A DNA stretch of 11,810 bases from UBA9547 sp044349205. GTDB taxonomy: Bacteria; Bacteroidota; Bacteroidia; Cytophagales; UBA9547. Positions within the stretch are counted from its first letter, which is position 1. Every line of letters starts with the position of its first letter. Position numbers and translations under genes: made by a program. The stretch covers positions 1 to 11,810 of the forward strand of contig JBIKRJ010000058.1 in the NCBI GenBank assembly GCA_044349205.1. Reading direction: 5' to 3'. Positions 1-6,440 of the stretch are shown one piece after another. The notes under the pieces are model-generated. The model saw only the letters and a list, made by a program, of their open reading frames with translations. It did no database searches and was not told where the DNA came from.

Positions 1-1
1 T

Positions 2-946
2 GCCCCTCCAGCTATATTGGCTGGCATTCCTAGCCTAATGGAAGAAACCTACATGGTATCGCAATTCAATATCAATAATCCACAAAGCATTGGGAGCCTA
101 CTTTCGAAAGAAGGATACAATAGTTCATTTTATCATGCCGGTAAAAATGGGACAATGAGCTTCGACAATTTCATTTCCCTTTCGGGCATGGGCAGTTATT
201 ATGGGCTTAACGAATACCCCAACAAAAATGATTATGACGGCAAATGGGGAATTTTCGATGAACCCTATTTGCAATATTATGCCAACGAACTAAGTGAAAA
301 AAAGACCCCATTTATCAGTACTATCTTTACGCTCTCATCTCATCATCCCTACACTGTACCTGAAAAGTATCGATTAACACTTCCTCATGGCTCTTTGCCC
401 ATTCATCACAGCATTGCCTACACCGACAACTCCTTGCGTCTTTTCTTCCAAAAAGCAAAAAAACAGGCTTGGTATGCAAATACCCTCTTCGTCATCACTG
501 CCGACCATACTTCAGACAGCGAGAATCCTGCTTATCAAACTACACTTGGGCGTTTCGAAATCCCTTTCATCTTGTTTGCACCCAACGATACCACTTTGAA
601 AGGCAAAAGAAAAAATGTGGTACAACAATCGCTTTTAATGCCTACTATTTTGGATTATTTGGGCTATTCAAAAGAATTTTTCAGCCTAAGTCCTTCTGCT
701 TTTGATGATAAATCGTTTGCTATTTTTTATTCAAGTGGCACCTACTTGCTTGCTAAAAACGATTTTGTATTGGCTTTTACTCCAAAGTTGAATAGTGCTT
801 TGTACGATACGAAAAACGACAAGAAACTACGCCAAGACGTTTCCTACCTTTACCTAAAAGAAAAAGAAAAAATGGAAGAACTGCTGAAGGCCTTTTTAGA
901 AAATTTTTTCACACACATGACACATAATTCTTGGAAAGCAAAATAG
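2..946 (+). CDS. LTA synthase-like sulfatase-fold membrane enzyme, C-terminal part (5' truncated)
   Basis: The frame is open to the left edge of the window, so this is the last 314 residues of a longer gene; the TTG at 17 is an internal Leu codon, not a start. The visible part is the extracytoplasmic alkaline-phosphatase/sulfatase-fold domain of the lipoteichoic acid synthase family. Seen motifs are AGIPSL near the start, KWGIFDEP with the Trp at 245-247, LSSHHP at about 335-349, and ITADHTS with the metal-site Asp-His pair at 503-508. By comparison with LtaS these correspond to the substrate-pocket Trp, the substrate His and the Mn-binding Asp-His. The nucleophile Thr and the membrane helices would lie upstream, outside the window. 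In Bacteroidota such proteins are usually annotated only as LTA synthase family or sulfatase, since these bacteria do not make classical LTA; the likely role is phosphoglycerol or phosphoethanolamine transfer in the envelope. It converges on the WYL gene with 7 bases between the stops. Confidence 0.85.
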   Translation, partial: APPAILAGIPSLMEETYMVSQFNINNPQSIGSLLSKEGYNSSFYHAGKNGTMSFDNFISLSGMGSYYGLNEYPNKNDYDGKWGIFDEPYLQYYANELSEKKTPFISTIFTLSSHHPYTVPEKYRLTLPHGSLPIHHSIAYTDNSLRLFFQKAKKQAWYANTLFVITADHTSDSENPAYQTTLGRFEIPFILFAPNDTTLKGKRKNVVQQSLLMPTILDYLGYSKEFFSLSPSAFDDKSFAIFYSSGTYLLAKNDFVLAFTPKLNSALYDTKNDKKLRQDVSYLYLKEKEKMEELLKAFLENFFTHMTHNSWKAK

Positions 947-953
947 AAAATAC

Positions 954-1859
954 CTAATCCGAATAAAGTCCCAAAGATTTTTCCAAAGTTTCCTTTATAT
1001 CCTCTTTTAAATGAGTAGGGCTGATTACTTTCATATCAGATCCGAAAGAGAGCAACTCCATGATAAAGTCGTAAGTGACATGAATTTTTAATTTCACCCT
1101 AACCTCATCATTATTTTCAAAATCAATCTCTTGAGAAGTATGTAAAGGGTAAGTTTTTATGTACTTCCCTTGTAAAGGGGTAAATGAAAGTTCTACCATA
1201 TCAGGCTCAGCATTATCCATACTGATAATTCCAAATGAATGTATGAATTTTTTATTAATTACAATATCACTATTAGGAGTAAAATTCTGTTTTAGTGTTT
1301 CCAATTTTTCTATTCTATCCAATCCATAGGATTTTAGTGTGTTTTCATTTTCTTGCGTTGCAAGCAAGTACCAACGCCCCTTTGACTCCTTTAATGCATA
1401 GGGCTGCAATGTTCTTTCAGTGATTTCATCGTCATAAAACTTGAGATAACGTAACTTTATCTTTTGCTTCAATTTGATGGCTTGCAACAATGGGGTGAAA
1501 TGTTGGGTGCCATGTGGCTTACGCTCTTCAAAAAAAATATAATCAGAAAAATGTTCACTCATTTTCAACGTATTAAAAAGATCAAATGCTTCCATCAGTC
1601 GCACATTCGAAATATTTGCCACCTGATCATTGGCTATGTTATATAGCTTTTGATGACGGTTATACTGAATGTCTATTCCATATATGTCTCGTATTTCATC
1701 CAAATCTCGCTTAAATGTTCTATTGGAAATGGTCAAGTTTAAATCGCGATCTTCAGATTTGATGGACAAATGCTCACAAATTTCCTTCAGCGTACAAGGA
1801 CCCTTGCGAACTTTCTCTACAATGGCGTTGTACCTTTCAATAAATCGCTGTTTTGCCAT
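954..1859 (-). CDS. WYL-domain transcriptional regulator (HTH-WYL-WCX)
   Basis: This 301-residue protein has the complete architecture of the WYL regulator family. Residues about 1-75 form a winged helix-turn-helix (IERYNAIVEKV, TLKEICEHL, NRTFKRDLDEIRDIYG). Residues about 120-190 are the WYL domain, with the signature in the form GRWYLLA at 161-167 and LDRIEKLE at 180-187. Residues about 215-296 match the C-terminal WCX extension. WYL domains bind nucleic-acid or nucleotide-like ligands, and proteins with this layout (BrxR, CapW) act as palindrome-binding repressors of phage-defence operons. The start is ATG at 1859; a TAnnTTTG box (1877-1884) and a 27-base palindrome (1890-1916) lie directly upstream, which suggests autoregulation. 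It follows the PcfJ-domain gene on the same strand after a 65-base gap. That it is a regulator is nearly certain; which genes it controls is inferred from the repeated palindrome. Confidence 0.93.
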   Translation of the reverse strand: MAKQRFIERYNAIVEKVRKGPCTLKEICEHLSIKSEDRDLNLTISNRTFKRDLDEIRDIYGIDIQYNRHQKLYNIANDQVANISNVRLMEAFDLFNTLKMSEHFSDYIFFEERKPHGTQHFTPLLQAIKLKQKIKLRYLKFYDDEITERTLQPYALKESKGRWYLLATQENENTLKSYGLDRIEKLETLKQNFTPNSDIVINKKFIHSFGIISMDNAEPDMVELSFTPLQGKYIKTYPLHTSQEIDFENNDEVRVKLKIHVTYDFIMELLSFGSDMKVISPTHLKEDIKETLEKSLGLYSD

Positions 1860-1876
1860 ATTAATTTTAATAAGAA

Positions 1877-1884
1877 CAAAATTA
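1877..1884 (-). promoter_or_regulatory. Candidate Bacteroidota -7 promoter box for the WYL gene
   Basis: On the minus strand this reads TAATTTTG, a full match to the TAnnTTTG -7 box of Bacteroidota primary sigma factor promoters. It lies 17 bases before the ATG at 1859, giving a very short leader. No good TTG-type -33 element sits at the usual distance; that region is occupied by the palindrome at 1890-1916. Confidence 0.5.
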
Positions 1885-1889
1885 CAGAA

Positions 1890-1916
1890 GCACTAAGACA
1901 AAATATGTCGTAGTGC
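1890..1916. promoter_or_regulatory. Palindromic operator candidate (site 1) upstream of the WYL gene
   Basis: The left half reads GCACTAAGACA and the right half TGTCGTAGTGC, around a 5-base AT centre. Eleven of the 13 possible base pairs about the centre at 1903 are symmetric. The site starts 8 bases after the stop of the PcfJ-domain gene and ends 5 bases short of the TAATTTTG promoter box of the WYL gene, so a bound dimer would cover the -33 region. A related copy lies upstream of the AAA+ gene at 4503-4529. A transcription terminator is less likely because no T-run follows on either strand and because the motif recurs at a second promoter. Confidence 0.7.
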
Positions 1917-1924
1917 TCGATTTT

Positions 1925-3340
1925 CTAACAAATTTTATTATTGGAAACCTTCATTCCATTTTTGGACATCCATTCGCGCAGCACTTTCTTTTCCAAGGGA
2001 GTTGGCTTACGATTGCATTTACCTCTTACCTGATGTATTTGGTTATCGCTAATTTCAATAGTAAGCAGTCTTTTGAAACTGTCATTGATTTTGATTTTTA
2101 CGCTCCAAATCGTACATAAAAGAAAGGCACATTCATGTAGATAAGAAAAAACACAATGTTTCATTTCAACCGATTCGTCGAAGAGGTTTTTGGCATTGCC
2201 GATTTCTTCGAACAAATATTCTTTGCCTCTATGAATCAAAATTTCTCTATTAGGATTTTTGTTCCAATTAAGTTTTAGACTTTCCTCGTTGAGTTGGTAT
2301 GTTTCCATTTGGTGCCATTGCCAAACTTCAAAACAAATGTCATTTATGTTCTTCCCTTTAATGAAAAAGTCAAGATCATTTTCTTTATACCGCTTATAAT
2401 CTATATAGTCCAGTACTTCATTTAGACTGATATAGTTATTGTTAATGTGATAAATTTCAGTTTGAAATCTCTTGAGACAACGAAAAGTTTCCTTCCAAAA
2501 AGCAAAATCCTCTGCAAATTTCAAGGTATTGTGTTTGTATGTTCGGCTGCTTTGTAAAAAATCAACCAAATATTCTTCATCAGCAAAAACCTTTAGCAGC
2601 TTTGCCACCAATATAAAACTAATAAATAAATTTTTATATATCAAAACCGATTCCAAACACTTGTTCTGCATCAACAAAAACGATTCCTTTTTGGAAATAG
2701 GCATGGGCAAGTGTGGATAGGTACGAATGTTGTTTCCTTGCAATAAATGCATCATAACCCCTATTTCGGTTGTGTTCAACAATTCCAGATTGGAAGTAAA
2801 AAACTTAGGATTTTCGTATTTGACAAAGAGGTAAACAAAAAATTGTTCTAGATTTTCTTCACTTATACTTGTTTCTAAAATAGAAAACGCTTTTTGAACC
2901 GAACGCACCTGCATGCCCGGATATCTGGAATACACCAGTGCTATGGTGAGCAATTTTAGAGGTGTTGTCAAATCATCTTTCAAAAAATACAAAGGGCGTA
3001 ATCTAAAAATTGATTCGAAAAAACTAAATGATATTTCCAACTCGTGGCTTGTTTGGCTTTTGAAAATCTCATTATTACGCGTTGCATGTTCTACTGCTTC
3101 TACCAATTGATTGTGAAGCAAAGTTTGCTTGCTTTGGTTGTTATTTAAAAAAACAAGCCACTTACACAGCCTGAGTTGAAGTTCTAGACTTGTAGTGGCT
3201 TTTACTTTTTTGAAAAAACTCTTTTGTTTTAACAAGCCCTCTGTTTCGTCAAAAATATTTTTAATATAATGTTCGGATTCTGAATCGGAATACTGAAAAC
3301 TGTGTGACTCAAAGGCCGATATGTCAAAATCCAATAGCAT
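1925..3340 (-). CDS. PcfJ-domain protein of unknown function
   Basis: This is a 471-residue cytoplasmic protein with no signal peptide or clear membrane helix. The first 330 or so residues are alpha-helical and not recognised. The C-terminal part, about 365-465, matches the PcfJ-like domain, named after a protein of the conjugative plasmid pCF10. Seen there are MKHCVFSYLHEC at 393-404, the strand LLTIEI at 425-430, HQVRGKCNRKPT at 436-447, and a final helix with REWM. The conserved His-Cys pair, Ser-Tyr and second Cys suggest a catalytic or metal site, but no activity is established that I know of. The ATG at 3340 lies inside the end of the AAA+ gene (17-base overlap, different frame), so the two are translationally coupled and probably work together. 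The palindrome and the WYL gene follow directly. There are no conjugation genes in the window, so a conjugation role is not supported here. Confidence 0.82.
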   Translation of the reverse strand: MLLDFDISAFESHSFQYSDSESEHYIKNIFDETEGLLKQKSFFKKVKATTSLELQLRLCKWLVFLNNNQSKQTLLHNQLVEAVEHATRNNEIFKSQTSHELEISFSFFESIFRLRPLYFLKDDLTTPLKLLTIALVYSRYPGMQVRSVQKAFSILETSISEENLEQFFVYLFVKYENPKFFTSNLELLNTTEIGVMMHLLQGNNIRTYPHLPMPISKKESFLLMQNKCLESVLIYKNLFISFILVAKLLKVFADEEYLVDFLQSSRTYKHNTLKFAEDFAFWKETFRCLKRFQTEIYHINNNYISLNEVLDYIDYKRYKENDLDFFIKGKNINDICFEVWQWHQMETYQLNEESLKLNWNKNPNREILIHRGKEYLFEEIGNAKNLFDESVEMKHCVFSYLHECAFLLCTIWSVKIKINDSFKRLLTIEISDNQIHQVRGKCNRKPTPLEKKVLREWMSKNGMKVSNNKIC

Positions 3341-4472
3341 TTCTTGTTGACAAAAAAATGGGTTCTGTATCTTCCTGATTGTACAATTGTGCCAAGGTCA
3401 TTGGCCCAGAAACTTTTTTATCCAAACCTTGCTTGTCCAAAATCACTTGTGCTTTCTCGGGGCTCAATTCCTTGAATTCATATTTTGCCCTCAATCTTCC
3501 GGGCCGCAACAAGGCTATGTCTAAGTTTTGTATGTCGGTATTGAAAGTACAAATTATTTTAAGGTTCAACACATCGGCTAGCAAGCCATCGGTAAGGTTC
3601 AACAAAGTGGAAACCGCCAAATTATTTCCACCGCTATCACGCGACATGATGGTTTCCTCCGCATCTTCTATAATTAAAATACTTCCTTCGTTGTCCTCGA
3701 GCATACTGATAAAAACAGGGTCGGCCAAAGATTGGGCCATTCCCGAAGGGATGTACAGTATCTTGACATCTAGAGAATCGATCAAATAACGCAAATAACT
3801 GGTTTTGCCTGTGCCTGGCTTGCCGTACAACAACACCAAGCCGCTATTGTCGCTGTTCAAAAACTCCAAATTAGCTTGGTTGAAGGCGTAAAAGTCGTCG
3901 TTGTATTGAGAATCTATGTCTATGTCGAAATGCTTGATTGGGTAGGGTGAAAAATCTAAGTGATTCATCTTTTTCACCAACAAATGAATGTTGTTTTTCT
4001 TTTCCTCTGTAAACTGAAAAGTCTTTGAAAGTTCGATGAGTTGGGAAGACTCAAACAATACTTCATCAGCATAATAGTAATAGAAAGTGTCAGAATTCAA
4101 ATCAATCAATTCTTCGGTGTCGAACACGCACATTGAATAAATGTCCCTGTTGGTTCGCCAAGGTTTTGTTTTTTCAATTTTGTAGTGCCGCACGATGTGG
4201 TCTGCATGATTACTAATCAAATACTCATACATCTTTGAGGCTTGTATTCCACCAATAATCAATTTATTGGGTATTTTTTTGAAATGCTTTTCAAAAATCA
4301 AATAGGCTGAAATTTCAATTTTGCCGGAAGAATAAACAGACTGAATCTTATCAGTTTCAGAATCCTCTTCAAGAGATTCATAATACAATTCCCAATTTTC
4401 TTTTTTCAACCGACTTGTACCTATACTATTATTGATACTTTGCACCTCAGATTCCTCGTTTTTTCTTCCCAT
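3324..4472 (-). CDS. AAA+ family ATPase with an unrecognised N-terminal domain
   Basis: The protein is 382 residues long from the ATG at 4472 (MGRKNEE). A TTG further upstream at 4514 would add 14 residues, but they lie within the promoter and operator sequence, so I reject it. Residues about 1-180 are charged and unrecognised. The C-terminal half is one AAA module: Walker A GKPGTGKT at 217-224, Walker B ILIIEDAEE at 265-273, sensor 1 in CTFNTD at about 308-313, and the second region of homology ALLRPGRL at about 320-327 with the arginine-finger position. This arrangement resembles the classic AAA clade (Bcs1/Cdc48/FtsH-like remodelling motors), which work as hexamers. No protease domain is attached, so the partner or substrate is probably supplied by the overlapping PcfJ-domain protein. 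The gene lies 99 bases after the GT2 gene and has its own candidate promoter and operator. Confidence 0.9.
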   Translation of the reverse strand: MGRKNEESEVQSINNSIGTSRLKKENWELYYESLEEDSETDKIQSVYSSGKIEISAYLIFEKHFKKIPNKLIIGGIQASKMYEYLISNHADHIVRHYKIEKTKPWRTNRDIYSMCVFDTEELIDLNSDTFYYYYADEVLFESSQLIELSKTFQFTEEKKNNIHLLVKKMNHLDFSPYPIKHFDIDIDSQYNDDFYAFNQANLEFLNSDNSGLVLLYGKPGTGKTSYLRYLIDSLDVKILYIPSGMAQSLADPVFISMLEDNEGSILIIEDAEETIMSRDSGGNNLAVSTLLNLTDGLLADVLNLKIICTFNTDIQNLDIALLRPGRLRAKYEFKELSPEKAQVILDKQGLDKKVSGPMTLAQLYNQEDTEPIFLSTRNAIGF

Positions 4473-4478
4473 AACTTT

Positions 4479-4486
4479 CAAATTTA
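4479..4486 (-). promoter_or_regulatory. Candidate Bacteroidota -7 promoter box for the AAA+/PcfJ pair
   Basis: The minus strand reads TAAATTTG, a full TAnnTTTG match, ending 6 bases before the preferred ATG at 4472. If it is used, the transcript would start at or very near the ATG, giving a leaderless or almost leaderless mRNA. A TTTTGG stretch further upstream (4512-4517) could serve as a -33 element, but its spacing of about 25 bases is longer than usual. Confidence 0.5.
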
Positions 4487-4502
4487 ATGCAAAGAAAAAG
4501 AG

Positions 4503-4529
4503 GGAGTACGCCAAAATGTGTCTTAGTTA
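4503..4529. promoter_or_regulatory. Palindromic operator candidate (site 2) upstream of the AAA+ gene
   Basis: Read on the minus strand, the left arm contains ACTAAGACA, identical to positions 3-11 of site 1 (1890-1916). The right arm, TGGCGTACT, is a degenerate version of TGTCGTAGT. Overall 19 of 27 positions match site 1. The site ends 16 bases before the TAAATTTG box, against 5 bases at site 1, so the two sites are offset by 11 bases, about one helical turn. Site 2 is less symmetric than site 1, as expected for a weaker secondary operator. Confidence 0.6.
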
Positions 4530-4571
4530 AAAAAGGAAATTGGCGCGAGAAATAGAAGTGCAACGGCGCAA

Positions 4572-5309
4572 TTAATTCACCAGCTTATACTGCTTGAAAT
4601 AGGACTTCAATTTTATTTCAATAACTCCAAGCAAAGCTTCTTTAAAAATATCAATCGACATTTTGGATTGCCCTTTTGTACGGTCAGTGAAAATAATGGT
4701 CACTTCTTTTATCTTGAAACCGTATTTCCAAGTTTCAAATTTCATTTCGATTTGGAATGCATACCCAACAAACTTTATTTTGTCTAAGTCGAGTGTTTCC
4801 AAAACTTTGCGTCTGTAGCATTTGAAACCTGCCGTAGGGTCGTTTATAGGCATTCCGGTAAGCAACCTTACGTATTTTCCAGCCATATAAGACATCAAGA
4901 CTCTGCCCATTGGCCAATTCACCACATTTACCCCATTCACATATCGAGAACCAATAGCCAAATCATTGCCCTCCAAGGCACAAGCCTCGTACAATCGTAC
5001 CAAATCCTCGGGATTGTGCGAAAAATCTGCATCCATTTCGAAAACATAATCATACCCATGTTGCAAGGCATATTTGAAACCCAGAATATAGGCCGTGCCC
5101 AATCCTAACTTCCCTGCTCTTTCTTGTAAAAAAAGCCTTTCGGGAAACTCCTTTTGCAAACCTCGCACAATATCGGCAGTACCATCGGGCGAAGCATCGT
5201 CAACAATCAATACATGGAAATGAAGCGGCAAACTGAAAACCTTTCGCAAGATGGCTTCCACATTTTCTTTTTCGTTGTAGGTTGGTATAATGACTAACAG
5301 CTTGTCCAA
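4572..5309 (-). CDS. Polyprenol monophosphomannose synthase-like GT2 glycosyltransferase
   Basis: This 245-residue single-domain protein matches the dolichyl/polyprenyl-phosphate mannosyltransferase family, which transfers mannose from GDP-mannose to a lipid phosphate at the cytoplasmic face of the membrane. Seen motifs are VIIPTYNE at 6-13, VDDASPDGT at 36-44, the metal- and sugar-nucleotide-binding DAD in EMDADFSH at 91-98, AIGSRYVNG at 118-126 and the PINDPTAGFKCYRR segment. It lacks the C-terminal membrane helices of GtrB- or ArnC-type enzymes, so it resembles the short soluble Dpm1-like form. The start appears to be TTG at 5309; no ATG or GTG lies in frame between it and the upstream gene, and the N-terminus LLVIIPTYNE fits the family. 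It is 46 bases after the orphan secreted gene and is probably co-transcribed with it. The exact sugar and lipid cannot be told from sequence. Confidence 0.88.
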   Translation of the reverse strand: MDKLLVIIPTYNEKENVEAILRKVFSLPLHFHVLIVDDASPDGTADIVRGLQKEFPERLFLQERAGKLGLGTAYILGFKYALQHGYDYVFEMDADFSHNPEDLVRLYEACALEGNDLAIGSRYVNGVNVVNWPMGRVLMSYMAGKYVRLLTGMPINDPTAGFKCYRRKVLETLDLDKIKFVGYAFQIEMKFETWKYGFKIKEVTIIFTDRTKGQSKMSIDIFKEALLGVIEIKLKSYFKQYKLVN

Positions 5310-5355
5310 TTCAATTTTATTTGACGAATCGGTAAATATAATCAGGAAAAAGGAA

Positions 5356-6372
5356 TCACTTGTTTTCTATTGCCACATTGTAGCGTTCTACGGTTTTGCG
5401 AGCCAGTTTATTTGTTTTAATGTAAATAGGCACACTGCATGCGGCAAAAACTGCACCAGGTACAGCCAAACTCAAATTAGGCAAGCCAGTATCTTCAACA
5501 CTGTCGTCAGAAAAAGAGGCTCCTACAAAAATTGCACCTATTCCCAACACCAAAAAACTCAATTTGAATTTCGATTTGTAATCGGCATAAAGTTTGTTTG
5601 TTTCGGCTTCGTTCAGTTGTTTGAAGTATTTTTTAAATGCCCAAAGTGTATGCGCTTTGTTCTTGTTCAACACAAAACTTGGCAAAACACCCCCTTTGAA
5701 TTGTATTTGGTCTAAAGAAAGCACCACCGTTTCTGCTTTTTTCCGATTGAAAAGACCTGTTGTATCGGCCAAAAGCTTGCTAAGGGTGTCTATTCTTCCA
5801 GTCTCTTCTTTCAATTCAACTGCCGAAATGTAATCGGGCTTCACCTCCATCCAACGAGATTGCGAAAGATTTTTCAGGCATTGGTTCAGCACAGCCCGTA
5901 TTCTGCGTTCGTGTGTAGTGTAGATGTCTTTTCCAAACTCGCTCAACGTTTCGGTGTAAGAACTTGCCTCGTATACTTTGCCAAACATCCCTTCATTTTC
6001 CCTTAAAAATTGAACAGCCACTCTTGCTTTGCCTTCGCGCATGCCTTTGGCGCGTTCTGTCACCATCAGGCTAACCAAGTTCAAAACCAAAGGCACCTGA
6101 TTGGTATCTCGTTTTAAATTAGTGTTGAAATAACGTACCAATGCATTGCTTGTGCCACCTTTTAACACATAAACATTTCCTCTTGTATCCTTGTCAAGTA
6201 CACTCCAGCCTACCTTGGTGGTATCATTCCTATTGTCGAGTACTTTCGAAATGTAGAAGCCTCCTTCTTTCAAATCGATAGGATAATTTTTTAAATCGAT
6301 ATTGATTTTTTGCGCAAAAAGCGAAAAACAAAAGAAAAAAAACAAAAGAAAAAAATATATTTTTTGAGACAT
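5356..6372 (-). CDS. Uncharacterised exported protein with two C-terminal hydrophobic segments
   Basis: I do not recognise this 338-residue protein. It begins with a strong Sec signal peptide (Lys at 4, a very Phe/Leu-rich core at 6-19, and a likely cut after FAQ or before it near residue 20-21). The middle, about 25-250, is mixed alpha/beta and charged, with EGKARVAVQFLRE at about 113-125. Near the C-terminus, LSFLVLGIGAIFVGASF (271-287) and a second hydrophobic stretch (about 299-318) look like a pair of membrane helices. The protein is therefore probably anchored in the inner membrane with its main body in the periplasm. The ATG at 6372 is preceded by an A-rich stretch and a TAATTTTG box at 6433-6440. 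The GT2 gene follows by 46 bases, which suggests a link to envelope or glycan work, but this is inference only. Confidence 0.75.
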   Translation of the reverse strand: MSQKIYFFLLFFFFCFSLFAQKINIDLKNYPIDLKEGGFYISKVLDNRNDTTKVGWSVLDKDTRGNVYVLKGGTSNALVRYFNTNLKRDTNQVPLVLNLVSLMVTERAKGMREGKARVAVQFLRENEGMFGKVYEASSYTETLSEFGKDIYTTHERRIRAVLNQCLKNLSQSRWMEVKPDYISAVELKEETGRIDTLSKLLADTTGLFNRKKAETVVLSLDQIQFKGGVLPSFVLNKNKAHTLWAFKKYFKQLNEAETNKLYADYKSKFKLSFLVLGIGAIFVGASFSDDSVEDTGLPNLSLAVPGAVFAACSVPIYIKTNKLARKTVERYNVAIENK

Positions 6373-6405
6373 AAAAAAACAGTTATTTGAGAAATGCGAA
6401 TGAAC

Positions 6406-6420
6406 TTACAAAGCTTGTAA
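6406..6420. repeat. Small inverted repeat in the leader of the exported orphan gene
   Basis: TTACAA and TTGTAA flank a 3-base AGC, a perfect 6-base-pair inverted repeat between the methyltransferase stop and the ATG at 6372. It has no T-run beside it, so a terminator is doubtful. It could be an operator or a leader hairpin, or chance. Confidence 0.25.
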
Positions 6421-6432
6421 TTTGCAAGTAGA

Positions 6433-6440
6433 CAAAATTA
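6433..6440 (-). promoter_or_regulatory. Candidate -7 promoter box for the exported orphan gene
   Basis: The minus strand reads TAATTTTG, a full match to TAnnTTTG. It overlaps the stop codon of the methyltransferase gene and would give a leader of about 55 bases before the ATG at 6372, so the exported protein and GT2 genes may form a separate transcription unit from apaG. Confidence 0.4.

Noticed and set aside
17..19. TTG at 17 as the start of a short sulfatase gene.
   Set aside because: The frame is open to the window edge (APPAI precedes), and the family needs upstream catalytic and membrane parts, so the gene is simply cut.
901..1010. GGAAA / TTTCC complementarity around the convergent stops at 946 and 954 as a bidirectional terminator.
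   Set aside because: The arms are more than 40 bases apart, imperfect, and lie inside coding sequence on one side.
1925..3340. A conjugative or integrated mobile element, suggested by the PcfJ domain.
   Set aside because: There is no integrase, transposase, relaxase, tRNA, attachment repeat or sharp composition change around it.
4473..4514. AAA+ gene starting at the TTG at 4514 (MAYSLFFFALNLKV extension, which could look like a signal or membrane segment).
   Set aside because: It overlaps the palindrome and the TAAATTTG box, uses a TTG, and a good ATG followed by a charged N-terminus occurs at 4472.
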